DNA from: Steromphala cineraria
Lineage: Eukaryota; Mollusca; Gastropoda; Trochida; Trochidae
DNA: 64,000 bases
Assembly (NCBI GenBank): GCA_916613615.1
Contig: OU744731.1
Location: 59,588,289-59,652,288 of the forward strand
Direction: 5' to 3'
Numbering within the stretch: position 1 is the stretch's first letter; every line of letters starts with the position of its first letter. The notes below the pieces were generated by a model. The model saw only the letters and a program-made list of their open reading frames with translations, was not told the DNA's origin and ran no database searches. Position numbers and translations under genes: made by a program. Positions 59,326 through 64,000 of the stretch are shown in pieces.

Positions 59326-60815
59326 TATATTGACCGGTTTATGTCTGAATCAGCATTCTTTTATACTTTGAATATATAATGAGAGCAAATATATATTAGT
59401 TTATTGTCAAATCGGCTGTTGATATTCAACACTGTTTTCAAATATACATGTATTTAGACAAAAACACGTAAATGATGAGTTTATGTTTTATTTCTGTAAT
59501 GTTTGCAACAACAAATATAATTTATTTTTAAGATATCTAAGGGTCACTCAAATAGCTGTAACTTGTAGATTTATTTAATGTAGAATTAATTAACGTTTGA
59601 CACGCTAACACTGTGATCATAAGGGTAGTTTTGGTTGATCTGCAAACAAGTCTCAACGACATTTCTTATCCAAAACGTATTATATCTTTAAAAAGTTTGT
59701 GATGTGAAATGTAACACGTTCTCTTTATCTGAAATTTCTTTTACACAATTATTGCTTCTGTACGTTTGCAAGTGAAGATTTGCTTTTGGCTTGTGGTAAG
59801 ATAACTTGAGAGCAATTTTGGTAGTTCTATCTAACTTTCTAAATCTTTCTTTCTTAGTTTCGTTTACTTATGTTCACTTATGTTACTTATGTCAAATGGA
59901 ATTGTACATGACAGGCTAAGGGCTAAATAATGGTTTGAAAGTGTCAGAAAGTTTCTTAACATGTGCTTCAGTTTGACACTTACATACAATTTCTATCGTT
60001 AAATCCTGTTCAAAAATAAGTTCTTGAAGGACGTTTTTCTGTATCTTGCAATCAGGATCTCAATTAAAACTTTTTAACAAGCTTCATCAATATATTTTTT
60101 CTTCAATTTCGAAGAGACCTAGTGAATTGTGATTTGTTTATATCAGTTATCAGTTAAATTTTGCCTTGCACATTTTAAGTAATTAATCAGCGTCCAAAAC
60201 ATCAGTATAATAAGTATTCAAAATTCTTATTAGAGGTATAAAGAAATGGCGATAGGATTTTATTTATTACATGAAGTTTGAAAGGTGCAAAGTAAGGAGT
60301 TCTCTGGATCGGTAACTTCCGTATACAACTAATGTGATACTGCTATATATTCGAGGGTCTTGCGTTGGGCTAATTCTAACATAACAGGAGCGTAATTTAG
60401 TTAACTTCTAAAAGTTATAAAGTTTCGTTTTGTTAAGTTCGAAAGCTTTCCCTTTTATTAAAGTTTTATCAAAGGAACTGTACTTGGCAGACTTGCGGGA
60501 AAAACCTAATTTGAAAGTGTCAATAAGTTTGTTTACAGGTACTGCAGTTTGTCACTTTACTAAGAATTTCTATCGTTAATTTGTGTTCATAAATAATTTC
60601 TTACAGGTCGTTTTTCGGTATTTTGTAATTAGGAGCTCCAAGTATCTACAGAAAATTAACGTTATATATCTTTTCTTTCTTCAATTTGTCGGGTCAGAAG
60701 GCCCGTGGTTCGAATCCCCCCAGGGACTTGACAACTTTACATATATTTTTCTCGCAATGAAAATATATAAATGATGAAAGGGCAAAACTAAATGTCTATG
60801 TTTACGATATGTGTA
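59326..60815. other. AT-rich non-coding region
   Basis: Two related stretches near 59938-60010 and 60512-60580 ('aaagtgtca...aagttt', 'gtttgacactta' / 'gtttgtcacttta', 'aatttctatcgttaa') form a diverged ~570-bp direct duplication extending to about 60120 and 60690. A tRNA B-box-like 'ggttcgaatcc' sits at 60708-60718 without an A box. Confidence 0.4.
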
Positions 60816-60817
60816 TA

Positions 60818-60990
60818 CAGTAGAACATGTATATAACGAACTCCAAGAGACCAAAGAATTTATTTCGCTATATCCGTGTTCGCTATACACATATCATTTT
60901 AATGATATTAAATAGGGACTTGACTTGAAAATGTGTTCAATTTATCCGATTGTTCAGCATATCCGAGTTCGCTATATATGTGTTCTACTG
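60818..60990. mobile_element. pogo/Tc1-mariner-type MITE, 173 bp
   Basis: Ends CAGTAGAACATGTATATAAC and, inverted, CAGTAGAACACATATATAGC, followed by 'gaactc' inside on both sides. TA is present on both flanks (60816-60817 and 60991-60992), the target duplication of Tc1/mariner elements. CAGTAGA-type ends are typical of pogo/Tigger-like families. No transposase. Confidence 0.75.
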
Positions 60991-60992
60991 TA

Positions 60993-61785
60993 TTTGTTTA
61001 GCAAACAAATTCGTTGTGATAAATGATTTATCTTAATAAGTCAATTTATAGTACTCTCTTCCATCAATCTCGTCATTTTTTTAAAATTGCATGTAATTGT
61101 AAAACATTATTCGTTAGCCTGTAGTTTTTTTTAGAATATGCATTGAACAAAAGCAATTAAGTACATCTTAAAAAAGTCATCTATTATCGTTGAGACGATG
61201 ACATCTCTAACTCAACATCCTATTAAGATTGATTGTGTGCCAAAAATGACAAGAGCCCATAGTATCAACAACCAAAGAAATTGGATTTGAATATCAAAAT
61301 GTTTATGTTGAACAATTAAAAATCCTTGAAATGGTTTTTGATCTTGAAAAACATTTTAGTTTTTGTCATTGAATTATTGATTTCGATGTTGATTTATTCA
61401 TATTTATTAATGCAATTTTTAGCAATAAACGTAATTTTTAGTTCAACAAATAAAATATTCTAGGGGAAACCAATTGTTTTGTAGGAATGAATAGGGATGT
61501 CTTCAAACAATTGGATCACATTATTCGTAAGCATGACGATTTCATGCAAGAATAACTAAATCTGATGAAAATAATTTGCTGGAAATCGGTGGACACTAAC
61601 CAGGAACCTTTCATTTATTACCGCAATTTGATGACACCTATAGACGAATCCAATTCGACAAGACAACCCAAGCATATAATTCTATCATTGAACTGTCGCA
61701 ATAACGTGTTAAATAGATTTTCGACCAGATTCAATCATATCACAAGCATAAAGAGAAACTATAAGTCAACACTCAGTTGTACTTC
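60993..61785. other. AT-rich spacer
   Basis: Nothing recognised. Confidence 0.4.
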
Positions 61786-62143
61786 AAAGGGGCAGTAGCA
61801 CGATTTTTGATAATTACATATTTTAAACTTTTCACTGATAATTGCAAGCTAGTGCTAAATGTATTATTTTGACAGCGTCAAAATCTCATTACACAAGGCA
61901 ATCATACATAGTCAGAGGACAAAGTATGAAGATTCAGATAAATTTCATTGGAGGCCGTTTTATGTTAACACCTTCAATTCATTTTGTGTAAGAAAAAAGA
62001 ATCGCATTGCTAAACTTTACGTTATATATTGGAATTATTACTGTTCCATTTAGTTTAAATACATTGTCTTTCCATTGGAACCAATAATTTTAATAGTCAT
62101 GCCATCACCCTATATTCCCCATACAACGTGCTACTGCCCCTTT
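61786..62143 (+). mobile_element. TIR MITE, 358 bp
   Basis: The left end AAAGGGGCAGTAGCACG and right end CGTGCTACTGCCCCTTT are perfect 17-bp inverted repeats. Flanks are 'cttc' and 'aata'; a clear target duplication is not visible. The interior is AT-rich and non-coding. A diverged copy in the opposite orientation lies at 58987-59325. Confidence 0.8.
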
Positions 62144-64000
62144 AATAGAAGAATTATTTCTTTATTAATTCAATGTTTTTGATCATATTTTAGGATAATT
62201 AAAACCAATTTGCAACCAACTTTTGTTAGTCTTTAGTTATCAGTGACATTTTGTCGAATAATAAGTATTTCCTGATTACTAGATAATTTTATCTCTGAAT
62301 AACAACTACTGTACCGCTACTTGTTTATACAAATTCACCTGAGAGGAAGCATGACGATTTTGTTTTGTTGCCCCTCATGCAAGGTTCTATTGAGACAAAA
62401 GTAATATTCTGACAATTTAAGTTCTATGTAGGGGCCTTTTTACAATCAGTTGTGTTTAAATGCAAATTATCTATCAAAAAATCTCCTTTGTATCAAGTGA
62501 AGTTAAAGTTCAGGAAATAATATTTTTTAAAGCATCACAAACAGAAGTAGAGTGCATTTGTCTCCGATGTTTATGTTTATTTCGTCTTCTCGTTTTATTA
62601 CCTACATATTTTAGGTCTTTAACCGTTTAAGTACATGTATGTATCAATTTGAAGACTTCTTGTCTGCGAGTCTTGTGTTTTTCTCTATAGATGCATAACT
62701 ACATGAACTTAACTGAACTGAGGCTTATCAGTCAGAAGAGACATATTTCACATTAATAATATCTCGATTATATGCGGGATTGTAATTATATTTGGAAAAC
62801 TTAAGTCAGTTTAGAAAGTTCGTATGTAGACATTTGTAAAACATTATAAGAAGGTGCTGGCTGATTTACACATTCAACACAACGTATCAATTATATTTAC
62901 AAAATGATGGAATGAAAGCTGCATGCTTTAAAAATATACTTTCAGATTTATAATCTACGTTGCCTCCTTTTTATAACCTAAATGGACGAACCAAATGGAA
63001 CAAGTTAACATGGTAGCGGAAACACTGTGTTTATTAGAATTGACAATCTTACCAAATAACATAATTCTTAATTTCGACTTTCCCATTGAACCTTTTACTT
63101 CCGAGAATAGCAGAAATAAGAGGAACATTCTGATTATGCCCTTTGGTGTCTTTAATGGACGGATGGGTCCTAATGTCTGAATATTCTAAAGAGGCAATTT
63201 ACGTTTTCTAGATTACTTGAGATACAATTATGGATAATGGGTTGAATTAGAGAATAGATGCCATTTAGATAGTGAACAAATGTAACCGCAAGCAAAATAT
63301 TTGTGATCCGAAATATAACATTATCACAAATGGATTGAATTGTGACATATTTTTCTTGTAAAGATAATACAACTGGCAAAGTTTTTATAAATACAATTCT
63401 GAATATAGTTACATTGTCTCTTTAAAGGTTTTGTTGAATTTCATGTGTTGTGATACCAACGGAATGTTTAAAATGAATTTCACAATCGATATCACTTTGA
63501 TAACTTAAATAACATATTCAATTGCTTATTACCAACAAGGTTTGATGTTTGATTACAATAAGATAAGATAATAATTTGTATTTTGGAAAGATACAAAGTA
63601 TAAATGCAATGAGTAACACCAAAGTGCAAATGTTGTTTTTGAAAATGCATTATTAATACAGTGTAAATAAGATTCTGTGAATGCAGCAAATGAATAACGA
63701 TCAGATATGCACATGAAGTTAAAGAAGACCATGAATAATATATACGTGTATAGTCTAGGAATCAAATAAAGTTAAATACTTCCACCCTTATGCAAAATGT
63801 TTTTGTAAAGTAACACTTGCCTAACTTCATAAACTGTCAATAATAAAGTTCAATAAATCTGATTGTGGCCTTCTGAATTTTACAAAACGTAATATCAAAT
63901 TGATTGTCCTTAGTAAGACAATGGAAGTTTGACTCCCCCAGACAGTATATAGTAAATAATTGGAGTGTCCTCTCGTTCATTATGTTGACTGATGGGCCTG
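62144..64000. other. AT-rich non-coding region to window end
   Basis: No gene, RNA or repeat recognised. Short frames are chance readings in AT-rich DNA. Confidence 0.4.

Noticed and set aside
60690..60730. tRNA gene suggested by 'ggttcgaatcc'
   Set aside because: No A box at the right distance, no T-stem pairing and no cloverleaf; at most a SINE fragment.
46613..64000. Host genes in the right-hand 17 kb
   Set aside because: All frames are short, AT-driven and without domains; I saw no exon with convincing coding character.

Overview
The window is eukaryotic, repeat-dominated DNA, most likely from a marine or freshwater bivalve mollusc. That guess rests on AT-rich non-coding DNA, families I associate with bivalves (the 'tatgcccccgaatcgg' element with CCGTCCGTCTG microsatellites, 'caaggtcaaaggtcaaggtc' repeats, 'caagggcaataactc' repeats), two classes of non-LTR retrotransposon and a Helentron. 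It is a judgement from memory, not a database result. I found no convincing host protein-coding gene, rRNA or tRNA. The only intact coding sequence is the transposon protein at 31383-38939.

Layout. 1-5000: a ~187-bp satellite in two arrays of opposite orientation (4-449 and ~4300-4990), diverged monomers of the same family (654-1140, 3820-4290), and a diverged copy (2010-3215) of the element that forms the big array. 5074-16900: a macrosatellite of 1581-bp units (about seven copies, nearly identical, each with a 31-32 bp poly-A run), ending in a diverged single copy of the parent element. 17601-18609: a candidate 1-kb DNA transposon. 21296-22290 and 29774-30771: two same-strand copies of the 'tatgcccccg' element. 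Between them lie a dead L1/Tx1-like LINE (23113-27520) carrying a TTAA-flanked MITE, a ~169-bp tandem array, and a non-autonomous Helitron-like element with a recognisable 3' terminus at 29715.

31383-38939 encodes one uninterrupted 2518-residue Helentron (Helitron superfamily) protein. In order it has 30-residue repeats, a cysteine-peptidase-like domain, a basic stretch, twelve 18-residue KYA repeats, a Cys-rich DUF6570-like region, an HUH Rep nuclease with two tyrosines, a Pif1-type helicase and a C-terminal EEP endonuclease. All catalytic motifs I looked for are present. Downstream are a subterminal tandem array (40135-40760) and hairpins (39014-39038, 41213-41247).

42290-46610: another single copy of the macrosatellite parent element, a ~187-bp satellite monomer, and a 5'-truncated, frameshifted jockey/CR1-like LINE whose left junction lies exactly at the parent element's conserved hairpin. 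46610-64000: AT-rich DNA with no recognisable gene but many small repeats: a 106-bp tandem array, a tRNA-derived SINE, foldbacks at 51469, 53071 and 56771, a pogo-type MITE at 60818, and a TIR MITE family with copies at 58987 (reverse) and 61786 (forward).

The most notable observations are the intact Helentron with its herpesvirus-tegument-protease-like motif set, and the macrosatellite family, whose hairpin shows compensatory base changes and which carries a fixed E-box plus YY1-like motif in every copy.
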